44,211 bases of DNA from F23-B02 sp963627445 (GTDB lineage: Bacteria; Bacillota; Clostridia; Oscillospirales; Oscillospiraceae). Positions within the stretch are counted from its first letter, which is position 1, and each line of letters opens with the position of its first letter. The stretch lies in assembly GCA_963627445.1 (NCBI GenBank), contig CAVGBM010000038.1:1-44211 (forward strand), written 5' to 3'. Made by a program: the position numbers and the translations under genes. Under the pieces are notes generated by a model, which had not been told where the DNA came from, made no database searches, and worked only from the letters and a program-made list of their open reading frames with translations. Shown piece after piece: positions 25,101 to 32,071 of the stretch.

Positions 25101-25676
25101 GCGCACGGGCTCGGGGTACATGGGCGAGAAGAAATCGAGAATGCCGCCACGTCGGGCGTACTGTCCCGTACCCTCGACCTGCTCGGTGCGTTCATAGCCG
25201 CAGCGAATGAGCGCTCGCTCGATAGCCTCGGGCGGGTACTCGCCGCCGTCTATTATCTCAAACGCCGCGTTGCGCAGCTTCTCCACCGGCAGGGTGCGCT
25301 GCAAAAGTGCAGAAACCGTCGCAACGGTTATCTTACTCTCGCCCCTGCTCAGTGCGTCAAGCGCTGCTATGCGCTGCTGCTCGGTCTGACGGGAGGCCGC
25401 GAGCGTGGGGTAAAAGGTAAAGTCGCGGGAGTAGAGCACCGTGGGCTTTTCGCCCGTCATGGCCTCAAGGTCGCGGGAGAAGCTGTCAGCCGACGCTTCA
25501 TCCGGGCACACGACAAAAAGCGGCATCTCCAGCCGCTCATAAAGCGCTGCGGCCAGATTCGCGCGATGCACCGACGATAAGCCTGAAATGAGCGCAGGAA
25601 GCCCTCCGCTCTCCAGCAGCATGGGGAGGGCGGCGGCTTCCTTGTTTAAAAATATCTGCCTGTTTAATAGTTTCAT
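22173..25676 (-). CDS. mfd: Transcription-repair coupling factor Mfd
   Basis: Mfd displaces RNA polymerase stalled at DNA damage and recruits UvrA. The 1167 residues show a UvrB-like N-terminal module, the RNA polymerase-interacting domain (GDYVVHEVHGIGRFAGIHKM), the superfamily 2 translocase with Walker A GDVGYGKTE and DEEQ box (DEEQRFGVGHKE), the TRG region (LHQIRGRVGRS) and the C-terminal autoinhibitory TRCF domain. The assigned ATG has no convincing ribosome site, so the true start could be slightly different. It is divergent from dnaA and points away from oriC, co-directional with replication. Confidence 0.97.
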   Translation of the reverse strand: MKLLNRQIFLNKEAAALPMLLESGGLPALISGLSSVHRANLAAALYERLEMPLFVVCPDEASADSFSRDLEAMTGEKPTVLYSRDFTFYPTLAASRQTEQQRIAALDALSRGESKITVATVSALLQRTLPVEKLRNAAFEIIDGGEYPPEAIERALIRCGYERTEQVEGTGQYARRGGILDFFSPMYPEPVRIEFWGDDIDSMGFFDVHTQRRTEAIEHCRVLPAAEALISLSDGGSEGVSKKLINMADRCARHKTSQQLKELEQTLRGDAERIANDIKLEDLDRYLPVLYDPAYGMDYIPEDCFVLFDQPPRCADRARGFVKQLGEDVSALSKKGMLAVTAESFRSTFDELCRKMSDYPVYMADAFTVGRYPLEPKTLCSIPAKQLPSYAGSVKTAADDVSLYLKQGYRVVVLAGDMRRAQVLQDFFKDNGIKALVYEELEKMPECGECYICVGAMSAGIEYPGIKLAIITDAQLIRVREHRSGRKKKAPTNRERINSYADLAPGDYVVHEVHGIGRFAGIHKMKVDGFEKDYIKICYAGSDTLYVPATQLDMVTKYLGAGEEHKVKLSKMGGAEWTKTRSRAKAATKKLAKELIALYAERARVPGHAFAEDTAWQREFEDNFGYTETDDQLRCISEIKADMESSVPMDRLLCGDVGYGKTEVALRAVMKCILDNRQAAILVPTTVLAQQHYQTAVQRFFGFPVTVEVLSRFRTPAQITKTLDDLKTGKCDLVIGTHRLLQKDVKFKNLGLLIVDEEQRFGVGHKEHIKEMSRGVDVLTLSATPIPRTLNMALSGIRDMSSIDEPPQDRLPVQTFVMEHDWSVLCDAINRELQRGGQVYYLHNRIDNIERTAIKIRDMLGGDVTVGVAHGQMDKDMLASVMEEVADGKVQVLVCTTIIETGIDIPNVNTLIIEDADKMGLAQLHQIRGRVGRSTRRASAYLTFRQDKVLSEIAEKRLTAIREFAEFGSGFKIAMRDLEIRGAGNLLGAEQSGHMIDVGYDMYMKLLNEAVLTERGIAPEKRADCSADLSVSANIPESYIRSPEQRMDIYRRIALIRTEAEADDLTDEIIDRFGDPPPSVNALIHVALLRGEAGKAGISDIQQKNGLLRFTLENFDMEKVSRLYARPEYKGKLKVEAGAKPCVSLKIQSKNRSIDEARRFVALWAQN

Positions 25677-25734
25677 TGCACTACCATTGTACTATACTGT
25701 GTCAACCTCAACAATTGACGAAAAAATGTTGAAT

Positions 25735-25743
25735 TTATCTACA
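25735..25743 (+). other. DnaA-box-like site upstream of dnaA
   Basis: TTATCTACA differs by one base from the Firmicutes consensus TTATCCACA. It lies in the AT-rich mfd/dnaA intergenic region, where Bacillus-type origins also carry boxes. A single site is weak evidence. Confidence 0.4.
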
Positions 25744-25761
25744 TTATATAATATATATATC

Positions 25762-25790
25762 TTGCATGCAGGCTATAATTTTGGTATAAT
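25762..25790 (+). promoter_or_regulatory. Sigma-A promoter for dnaA
   Basis: TTGCAT (25762-25767), a 17-nt spacer and a perfect TATAAT (25785-25790), 43 nt before the dnaA ATG. The nearby DnaA-box-like site would allow autoregulation, as known in Bacillus. Confidence 0.7.
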
Positions 25791-25833
25791 AATTCGGGTT
25801 AATATTGCTTTCAAAGAGAGGTAATAAAGATAT

Positions 25834-27141
25834 ATGAATTCTCTTCAGGATATATGGGCTACGGTCATCGAGGTGCTGTCGCAAAATCTCACGCCGACGG
25901 CTATTTCGACCTGGTTTTCAGACTGCACGCCGGTGGATATAAACGGCTCGGAGCTCGTTATACATACGACCTCGGACTTTAAGCGCGATATCATTGTAAA
26001 CCGTTTTTCGGAAACTATCAAGCAAGCCTTGTCGGATATCTTCTCGACAAGCTTCGGGCTCGTGGTGCTCGCGGGCGACGAGCTTGGCGAATATCAGTCG
26101 CACAAGCCGGACGACGACCCCCTGCCGGAGATGGCGGGCTACACCTTTGACCGCTTCATCGTCGGCAACTCCAACCGCTTTGCTCACAACGCGGCCTACG
26201 CCGTTTCGCAAAACCCCGGCAAGACCTATAACCCACTGTTTATCTATGGAAACTCCGGTCTTGGCAAAACACACCTGCTTTTGGCTATCGGCCAGTCTAT
26301 CCGCGAGCGGGAGCCGTCAACGAAGATCGCCTATGTTAAGGGCGACGATTTTACAAATCAGCTTCTTAAATCGATAAAGGAAGGCACGGGCGAGGAGTTC
26401 AGATTAAAATACCGCAACGTTGACCTCTTCCTCGTCGACGATATTCAGTTCATCGCCGGTAAGCAGGCCACGCAGGAGGAGTTCTTCCACACCTTTAATA
26501 ACATTTACGAGGCAGGCCATCAGATTGTCATCACCTCCGACCGACCGCCTATTGAAATGAGCTTACTTGACGACCGCCTGATGTCCCGCTTCCAGGGCGG
26601 CCTCATGGCGGATATCCAGCCGCCTGACATTGAGACGAGAATGGTCATCACGAGAACAAAGGCGGCGCAGCTCGGCCTCATTCTTGAGGAGGACGCGGTG
26701 ACCTATATCGCCGAGACGATTACGACGAATGTCCGGCAGATTGAGGGCGTTATCAAGCGCCTGACGGCGTATAAGGAGATACTCGACAGCAAGATAGATA
26801 CGCAGGCGGTAAAGCGGGCGATAAAGGACGTTGTCCGCATCGGAACGTTCATCCCCTCGCCGCAGCTTATCATCCGCGAAAGCGCGCTTTACTATTCGCT
26901 CACCGAGGAAGATCTTCGCGGCCAGAACCGCTCGAAAAACACCGCCATCGCAAGGCAGATCGCCATGTATCTCATCCGCACGCTGACAAATCTCTCGCTT
27001 AAGGAGATCGGCGCGGAGTTCGGCGACAGGAACCACTCGACGGTCATCTCGTCCATTAAGAAAATCGAGGACATGATAAAGACCGATCCGACAGTTGCGG
27101 CGACCGTTCGCGACATCACCTCGAACATAAACTCCAACTGA
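25834..27141 (+). CDS. dnaA: Chromosomal replication initiator DnaA
   Basis: AAA+ initiator that binds DnaA boxes and opens the origin. In the 435 residues, domain I starts MNSLQDIWATVIEVLSQ; a short acidic linker is near 90-100; the AAA+ core has Walker A GNSGLGKT (139-146) and VDLFLVDDIQF; domain IV carries the DNA-recognition signature FGDRNHSTV (396-404). The widespread signature is GRDHTTV, so position 400 is N rather than D. In E. coli the matching aspartate contacts bases of the box. The origin region after the gene contains mostly TTTTCAACA rather than TTATCCACA, which may be related. The ribosome site is GAGAGGT. Confidence 0.98.
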   Translation: MNSLQDIWATVIEVLSQNLTPTAISTWFSDCTPVDINGSELVIHTTSDFKRDIIVNRFSETIKQALSDIFSTSFGLVVLAGDELGEYQSHKPDDDPLPEMAGYTFDRFIVGNSNRFAHNAAYAVSQNPGKTYNPLFIYGNSGLGKTHLLLAIGQSIREREPSTKIAYVKGDDFTNQLLKSIKEGTGEEFRLKYRNVDLFLVDDIQFIAGKQATQEEFFHTFNNIYEAGHQIVITSDRPPIEMSLLDDRLMSRFQGGLMADIQPPDIETRMVITRTKAAQLGLILEEDAVTYIAETITTNVRQIEGVIKRLTAYKEILDSKIDTQAVKRAIKDVVRIGTFIPSPQLIIRESALYYSLTEEDLRGQNRSKNTAIARQIAMYLIRTLTNLSLKEIGAEFGDRNHSTVISSIKKIEDMIKTDPTVAATVRDITSNINSN

Positions 27142-27360
27142 GTTTTCAACAACTGCGATATTGAAAAGCTGTTGGCGGCTGTTGAAAACGAAAAACCGCA
27201 AAACAGCCTGTTGAAAAGCCAAAATTTATGCACATTTTTCTCGACACCGAAAATGCAGCATTATCAAGGCTTACAGCGACTTTTCAACAGAAATTTTGAC
27301 TACTGCTATTACTACTGAAATTATTGATTTATATCTTTTTTTATAACGGGAGGAAACGAA
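27142..27360 (+). other. oriC: Probable oriC (dnaA-dnaN intergenic region)
   Basis: Four exact TTTTCAACA motifs are seen: plus strand 27143-27151 and 27281-27289, minus strand 27180-27188 and 27209-27217. A near copy is at 27159-27167. One site matching TTATNCACA (TTATGCACA) is at 27226-27234. Right of the last motif stands GACTACTGCTATTACTACTG (27298-27317), a run of TAC/TAT trinucleotides like the DnaA-trio of Bacillus origins, followed by an AT-rich stretch, the usual unwinding element. The location between dnaA and dnaN is the standard Firmicutes origin site. Box identity for TTTTCAACA is inferred. Confidence 0.8.
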
Positions 27361-28467
27361 ATGAAACTTACCTGTGAAAAGTACCTGCTCCAGTCGGCAG
27401 TTGCCGTGAGCACGAGAGCGGCAGCATCCAAAAGCCCCATCCCCACCCTTGAGGGCATTCTGCTTGAAGCCGGCGAGGATCTTAGAGTAACAGGCTACGA
27501 CCTTAAAAAGGGCATATACACAAACATCGAAGCGGAGGTATCAGAGCCCGGCTCTGTCGTTCTCGATGCCAAGCTTTTCGGCGAGATGGTAAGAAAAATG
27601 CCGGACGGCATAGTTTCGATAGTTTCCGATAGTCAGAACATGACCACCGTCAAGTGCGGGAAATCCGAGTTCAGCTTTATGGGCATGGACTCGGGCGAAT
27701 ATCCCGAGCTTCCCTCGGTCGACGGTCTTAAGACCTACACGATAAATCAGGGCGTTTTGAAGAGCATGATAAATCAGAGCATCTTCGCCGTCAGCGATAA
27801 TGACGCACGCCCCGTGTACACAGGCTCAATGTTCGAGGTCGAAAACGGCATTCTGACTTTAGTTTCCGTGGACGGCTACCGTCTTGCTCTGCGCCGTGAA
27901 GCGATAGAGGGTCCGAGCGAGCACAACGAGTTTATAGTCCCGGGTGCGGCGCTGTCCGACCTTGAGCGCATCAGCGCTCCCGACAGCGAGGAGACCGTGC
28001 GCATTTCCGTGGGCGGAAACCATGTTTCGTTCACCGTCGGCAGAACGGTCATCGTCTCCCGCAGACTCGAAGGTGACTTTCTTAATTACAAAAAGGCTCT
28101 GCCCGAGGTGTTTAAGCTTCAGATAAAGGTCAATCGCTCGGAGATACTGCGCGCAACCGACCGTGTGGTGCTCATCGTCGACGAGAAGACGAAAAACCCC
28201 GTGCGCATGACGTTTAATGAGGGCTTTATCGACTTCCGCTGCACGACGCCGATAGGCAAGGCCGAGGACGTGTGCTTCTGCGAGGGTAACGGCGAGGGAA
28301 TGGAGATAGGCTTTAACGGCAAGTACCTCATGGACGCACTCAAGGCCGCTCCGGCAGACGAGCTCATCCTCTGCCTGAACACGAGCTCGGCACCCTGCGT
28401 CATTCTGCCCGCCGACGGCAGCGATAAGTTCAAGTTCATGATACTGCCTATCAGATTGAGAGCGTAA
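27361..28467 (+). CDS. dnaN: DNA polymerase III beta sliding clamp
   Basis: The ring-shaped processivity clamp. The 368 residues fit three clamp domains: MKLTCEKYLLQSAVAVSTRAAASKSPIPTLEGIL at the start, SGEYPELP at the first domain boundary, SVDGYRLALR in the middle and FMILPIRLRA at the end, matching the family's conserved C-terminus (LIMPIRL). It follows oriC with a strong GGGAGG ribosome site and is followed by yaaA after 1 nt. Confidence 0.98.
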   Translation: MKLTCEKYLLQSAVAVSTRAAASKSPIPTLEGILLEAGEDLRVTGYDLKKGIYTNIEAEVSEPGSVVLDAKLFGEMVRKMPDGIVSIVSDSQNMTTVKCGKSEFSFMGMDSGEYPELPSVDGLKTYTINQGVLKSMINQSIFAVSDNDARPVYTGSMFEVENGILTLVSVDGYRLALRREAIEGPSEHNEFIVPGAALSDLERISAPDSEETVRISVGGNHVSFTVGRTVIVSRRLEGDFLNYKKALPEVFKLQIKVNRSEILRATDRVVLIVDEKTKNPVRMTFNEGFIDFRCTTPIGKAEDVCFCEGNGEGMEIGFNGKYLMDALKAAPADELILCLNTSSAPCVILPADGSDKFKFMILPIRLRA

Positions 28468-28468
28468 A

Positions 28469-28681
28469 ATGGAAAAAATTCAGATAGAAACCGAATTTAT
28501 AAAGCTCGATTCGCTGCTTAAGTTCGCAGCCCTCGTCGGCACCGGCGGCGAGGCAAAGTATGTTATATCCGAGGGACTTGTCGAGGTAAACGGCGAGACC
28601 TGCACCCAGCGCGGCAAGAAGATCCGCCCGGGCGACAAGGTAAAGTTCGAGCGATTTGAGCTTGAAGTTACAGGCGCATGA
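28469..28681 (+). CDS. yaaA: S4-domain RNA-binding protein YaaA
   Basis: A 70-residue protein made almost wholly of an S4 domain (KLDSLLKFAALVGTGGEAKYVISEGLVEVNG...KIRPGDKV). It is the small gene always found between dnaN and recF in Firmicutes, also called RlbA, with a suggested role in 50S ribosome assembly. It overlaps recF by ATGA. Confidence 0.93.
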   Translation: MEKIQIETEFIKLDSLLKFAALVGTGGEAKYVISEGLVEVNGETCTQRGKKIRPGDKVKFERFELEVTGA

Positions 28682-29778
28682 GAGTTAACAGGATAGCTCT
28701 CAACGGCTTTCGCAACTACGACTTTGAGACGGCGGACTTTTCCCCGGGCACGAATGTCATCTACGGCGAAAATGCGCAGGGCAAGACGAATCTCTTGGAA
28801 GCGGTGTACATTCTCGCTGCCGGCAAAAGCTTTCGCACCCGCTTTGACCGCGAGCTCATAGGCTTCGGCTGCGACCGTGCGGAAATTTTGGCCGATATAG
28901 AAAGCCACGAGCGCGAGCAGACGGTGCGCATCGTCATGCGAAACGGCGTGCGCAAGCAGATAACGGTGAATGCGGTCAAAAAAACGGCGACCGAGCTTGC
29001 GGGCACGCTGACGGCGGTGCTGTTTTCGCCGGACGATCTTAACCTCATTAAAGAGGGCGCGGCGGCAAGGAGGAGGCTCATGGATAACGCGATAAGCCAA
29101 ATTCGCCCCCGCTACGCCGAGTATCTTTCGCAGTTTAACAAGCTGTACGAGAGCAAGACCCGCATTCTAAAGGACTGGCGCGAAAAGCCGTCGCTTTTAG
29201 ATACGCTCGACGATTTTTCGGATGGGATGTGCCGGTATTCTGCGCAGCTGATAAGATACAGAGCAGCCTTTATAGAAAGACTGCGGGAGGAGGCAGCGCC
29301 GATACACGGCGAGTTCTCCGGCGCGGGCGAAAGGCTCGGCATTGAGTACAGCACCGTGTCGTCGGTCAAAGATCCGCTGGGCTCTGCGCAGGAGATATAC
29401 TACGACCTGTGCGAGCACCAAGAGCGCCACCGCACGGCGGAGATAGAGTCGCAGCAGTGCCTCACCGGCGCTCACAAGGACGACCTCATCATCACGATAA
29501 ACGGCCAGAACGCCCGCAGCTTTGCAAGTCAGGGTCAGACGAGGACGGCGGCACTGTCTATAAAGCTTGCCGAGCGGGAAATTTACCTTGACGAGACGGG
29601 CGAGTACCCCATTTTGCTGCTGGACGATGTGTTAAGTGAGCTCGACACGCGCCGTCAGGAATTTGTCCTCAACCGTATCGGCGGCGGGCAAACGCTCATC
29701 ACCTGCTGCGAGGACGAGGGCATTTCAAAGCGCACCGGCGGCAAGGTGATGCACGTCGAGAAAGGCAGGATACGCTGA
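28678..29778 (+). CDS. recF: DNA replication and repair protein RecF
   Basis: SMC-like ATPase that helps load RecA at single-strand gaps together with RecO and RecR. The 366 residues show Walker A GENAQGKTNLLEA, the signature region TGAHKDDLIITINGQNARSFASQGQTRTAALSIKLAE and Walker B YPILLLDDVLSELD. It overlaps yaaA upstream and remB downstream (TGATG), indicating translational coupling. Confidence 0.97.
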   Translation: MRVNRIALNGFRNYDFETADFSPGTNVIYGENAQGKTNLLEAVYILAAGKSFRTRFDRELIGFGCDRAEILADIESHEREQTVRIVMRNGVRKQITVNAVKKTATELAGTLTAVLFSPDDLNLIKEGAAARRRLMDNAISQIRPRYAEYLSQFNKLYESKTRILKDWREKPSLLDTLDDFSDGMCRYSAQLIRYRAAFIERLREEAAPIHGEFSGAGERLGIEYSTVSSVKDPLGSAQEIYYDLCEHQERHRTAEIESQQCLTGAHKDDLIITINGQNARSFASQGQTRTAALSIKLAEREIYLDETGEYPILLLDDVLSELDTRRQEFVLNRIGGGQTLITCCEDEGISKRTGGKVMHVEKGRIR

Positions 29779-30038
29779 TGTATCTGCATTTAGGCTCGGG
29801 CGCGGTCGTGCCCACGGAAAGCGTTGTTGCCGTGTTCGACCTTGACAACACAAGCCAGTCGCATATTACGCGAAAATACCTCACGGCGGCCGAAAAGTCG
29901 GGGCAGGTCATCAATGTTGCGGAGGATATACCAAAGTCGTTCGTCGTGTGCCAAGACTCCGACGGCGTGCGGGTGTACCTCAGCCAAATGGCGACGCAGA
30001 CGCTTTTAAAACGCGCGAACGAAAATAAAATTTATTAG
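29778..30038 (+). CDS. remB: RemA/RemB-like regulatory protein (DUF370)
   Basis: An 86-residue protein of the DUF370 family, whose B. subtilis members RemA and RemB support biofilm matrix expression. Recognisable parts are MYLHLGSGAVVPTESVVAVFDLDNTSQSH, then FVVCQDSDGVRVYLSQMATQTLLKR. It sits between recF and gyrB, as in B. subtilis (yaaB/remB). RemA is a DNA-binding protein; DNA binding by this one is inferred. Confidence 0.88.
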   Translation: MYLHLGSGAVVPTESVVAVFDLDNTSQSHITRKYLTAAEKSGQVINVAEDIPKSFVVCQDSDGVRVYLSQMATQTLLKRANENKIY

Positions 30039-30051
30039 CTTTGATTTTTTG

Positions 30052-30069
30052 TTGTACGCAAACGTACAA
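30052..30069. promoter_or_regulatory. 18-bp palindrome upstream of gyrB
   Basis: TTGTACG-CAAA-CGTACAA is a perfect inverted repeat with 7-bp arms, 57 nt before the gyrB ATG. It could be an operator or a short hairpin ending the recF-remB transcript. It does not fit the Firmicutes LexA box (GAAC-N4-GTTC). The binding factor is unknown. Confidence 0.4.
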
Positions 30070-30126
30070 GTTTCGCCCGAATGCGGCCTATATATGAGAA
30101 GATAATTTTGAAAGGTGTTTAGAAGT

Positions 30127-32058
30127 ATGTCTGAAATTACAGATAAGATAACACAGGAATACGACGCATCACAGATACAGGTGCTCGAGGGTCTGGAGGC
30201 AGTCAGAAAGCGCCCGGGCATGTACATCGGCTCGACATCCTCGTCGGGTCTGCACCACCTTGTGTATGAGATAGTCGATAACTCCATCGATGAGGCGCTT
30301 GCAGGCTACTGCGACCGTATCGAGGTCGTCATCGAGCCCGGCGATGTCATTTCCGTCGCCGATAACGGCCGCGGCATCCCCGTTGACATTCAGGAGCAGA
30401 CCGGCAAGAGCGCACTTGAGGTCGTTTTCACCGTGCTGCACGCAGGCGGCAAATTCGGCGGCGGGGGCTACAAGGTCTCCGGCGGCCTGCACGGCGTGGG
30501 CGCGTCGGTCGTCAATGCCATGAGCGAATGGCTCATCGTTCAGGTGCACAAAAACGGCAAGATATACGAAATGCGCTTTTCAAGAGGCCACATCACGCAG
30601 GAGATGCGCATAATAGGCGACACCGACCGCACCGGCACGACCGTTCGCTTTAAGCCAGACCCCGAGATGTTCGAGGAGACGGTTTATGATTACGACATTC
30701 TGCACACCCGCATGCGCGAGCAGGCTTTCCTGAACGGCGGCCTGTATATCTCCACCGAGGATAAGCGCGAGGGCAAGGAGCAGAAGGACGAGATGTGCTA
30801 TGAGGGCGGCATCCGTGAATTCGTCAGCTTCATTAACCAGAACAAGACCCCCCTGCACAACGATGTTATCTACATGAAGGGCGAGCGCGCCGACTCCGAG
30901 GCCGAGATCGCGCTCCAGTATAACGACAGCTATAACGAGATAATCGTCTCGTTTGCAAATAATATCCACACCCCCGAGGGCGGCATGCACGAGACCGGCT
31001 TCCGCACTGCGCTCACCAGAGTGCTTAACGCCTACGGTATTAAAGTCGGCCTTCTTAAAAACGACGATAAGCTTTCCGGCGAGGACTGCCGCGAGGGCAT
31101 GACGGCGATAATTTCCGTCAAGCTCACAGAGCCGCAGTTTGAGGGTCAGACCAAGGCAAAGCTCGGCAACTCCGAAATGAGAACGCTCGTCGACAGCGTC
31201 GTTTCAGATAAATTGGAGCAGTTTTTGGAGGAAAACCCCGCCGTCGGCAAGGCGATAATCGAAAAGGCGATGACCGCCTCCCGCGCAAGGGAAGCCGCCC
31301 GCAAGGCAAGAGAGTCCGTGCGCCGCAAGACCGGTCTTGAGTCCGGACAGATGCCCGATAAGCTGCAGGACTGCAACGAGCGTGACCCGAGCCTGTGCGA
31401 AATTTACATCGTCGAGGGCGACTCGGCAGCAGGCTCTGCGATCCAGGGTCGTGACTCTAGATTCCAGGCCATCCTTGCCATGTGGGGCAAGATGCTCAAC
31501 GTCGAAAAGGCGAGAGCGGACAAAATTTACGGCAACGATAAGCTCTACCCCCTCATCGTTGCACTCGGCGCAGGCATAGGCGATGAGTTCAACATCGAAA
31601 AGCTGCGCTATCACAAGATAATCATCATGGCCGATGCCGACGTTGACGGCTCGCATATCCGCACACTGCTTTTGACCTTCTTCTTCCGCTACATGCGTCC
31701 GCTTATCGAGCATGGCTATGTCTATTCCGCCGTGCCGCCGCTTTATAAGCTCACGAGGGGCAAGACCGTCAAGGTCGCCTACTCCGACGAGGAGAGGGAT
31801 AAGATCTCCGCCGAGCTTCGCGGCGATAACGCAAATGCCAAGGTCGACATTTCCCGCTTCAAGGGTCTTGGCGAGATGGACCCGCACGAGCTGTGGGAGA
31901 CCACCATGGACCCCGAGCAGCGCTCGCTGCGCAGGATCACTCTTGAAGATGCACTCAAGGCCGACGAGGTGTTCACCATTCTGATGGGTGAAGAGGTCGA
32001 GCCGAGGCGCGCATGGATAGAGTCCAACGCGAAATATGTCGTCAATCTGGACATTTAA
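30127..32058 (+). CDS. gyrB: DNA gyrase subunit B
   Basis: ATPase subunit of gyrase (643 residues). GHKL motifs are NSIDEALAG, DNGRGIP and GGLHGVGASVVNA; the TOPRIM part has VEGDSAAGSA and DADVDGSHIRTLLLTFFFRYM. The quinolone-pocket segment reads SAAGSAIQGRD...ILAMWGKMLNVEKAR where E. coli has SAGGSAKQGRN...ILPLKGKILNVEKAR: G429 is A, K433 is I and K447 is W. The ATG at 30127 lies 9 nt after AAAGGTG; the GTG at 30115 is inside that site. gyrA follows after 13 nt. Confidence 0.97.
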   Translation: MSEITDKITQEYDASQIQVLEGLEAVRKRPGMYIGSTSSSGLHHLVYEIVDNSIDEALAGYCDRIEVVIEPGDVISVADNGRGIPVDIQEQTGKSALEVVFTVLHAGGKFGGGGYKVSGGLHGVGASVVNAMSEWLIVQVHKNGKIYEMRFSRGHITQEMRIIGDTDRTGTTVRFKPDPEMFEETVYDYDILHTRMREQAFLNGGLYISTEDKREGKEQKDEMCYEGGIREFVSFINQNKTPLHNDVIYMKGERADSEAEIALQYNDSYNEIIVSFANNIHTPEGGMHETGFRTALTRVLNAYGIKVGLLKNDDKLSGEDCREGMTAIISVKLTEPQFEGQTKAKLGNSEMRTLVDSVVSDKLEQFLEENPAVGKAIIEKAMTASRAREAARKARESVRRKTGLESGQMPDKLQDCNERDPSLCEIYIVEGDSAAGSAIQGRDSRFQAILAMWGKMLNVEKARADKIYGNDKLYPLIVALGAGIGDEFNIEKLRYHKIIIMADADVDGSHIRTLLLTFFFRYMRPLIEHGYVYSAVPPLYKLTRGKTVKVAYSDEERDKISAELRGDNANAKVDISRFKGLGEMDPHELWETTMDPEQRSLRRITLEDALKADEVFTILMGEEVEPRRAWIESNAKYVVNLDI

Positions 32059-32071
32059 GAGGTGAAAGCTG

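Noticed and set aside
30052..30069. LexA (SOS) box upstream of gyrB.
   Set aside because: The palindrome lacks the GAAC-N4-GTTC core of Firmicutes LexA sites, so it is only reported as an unassigned operator.
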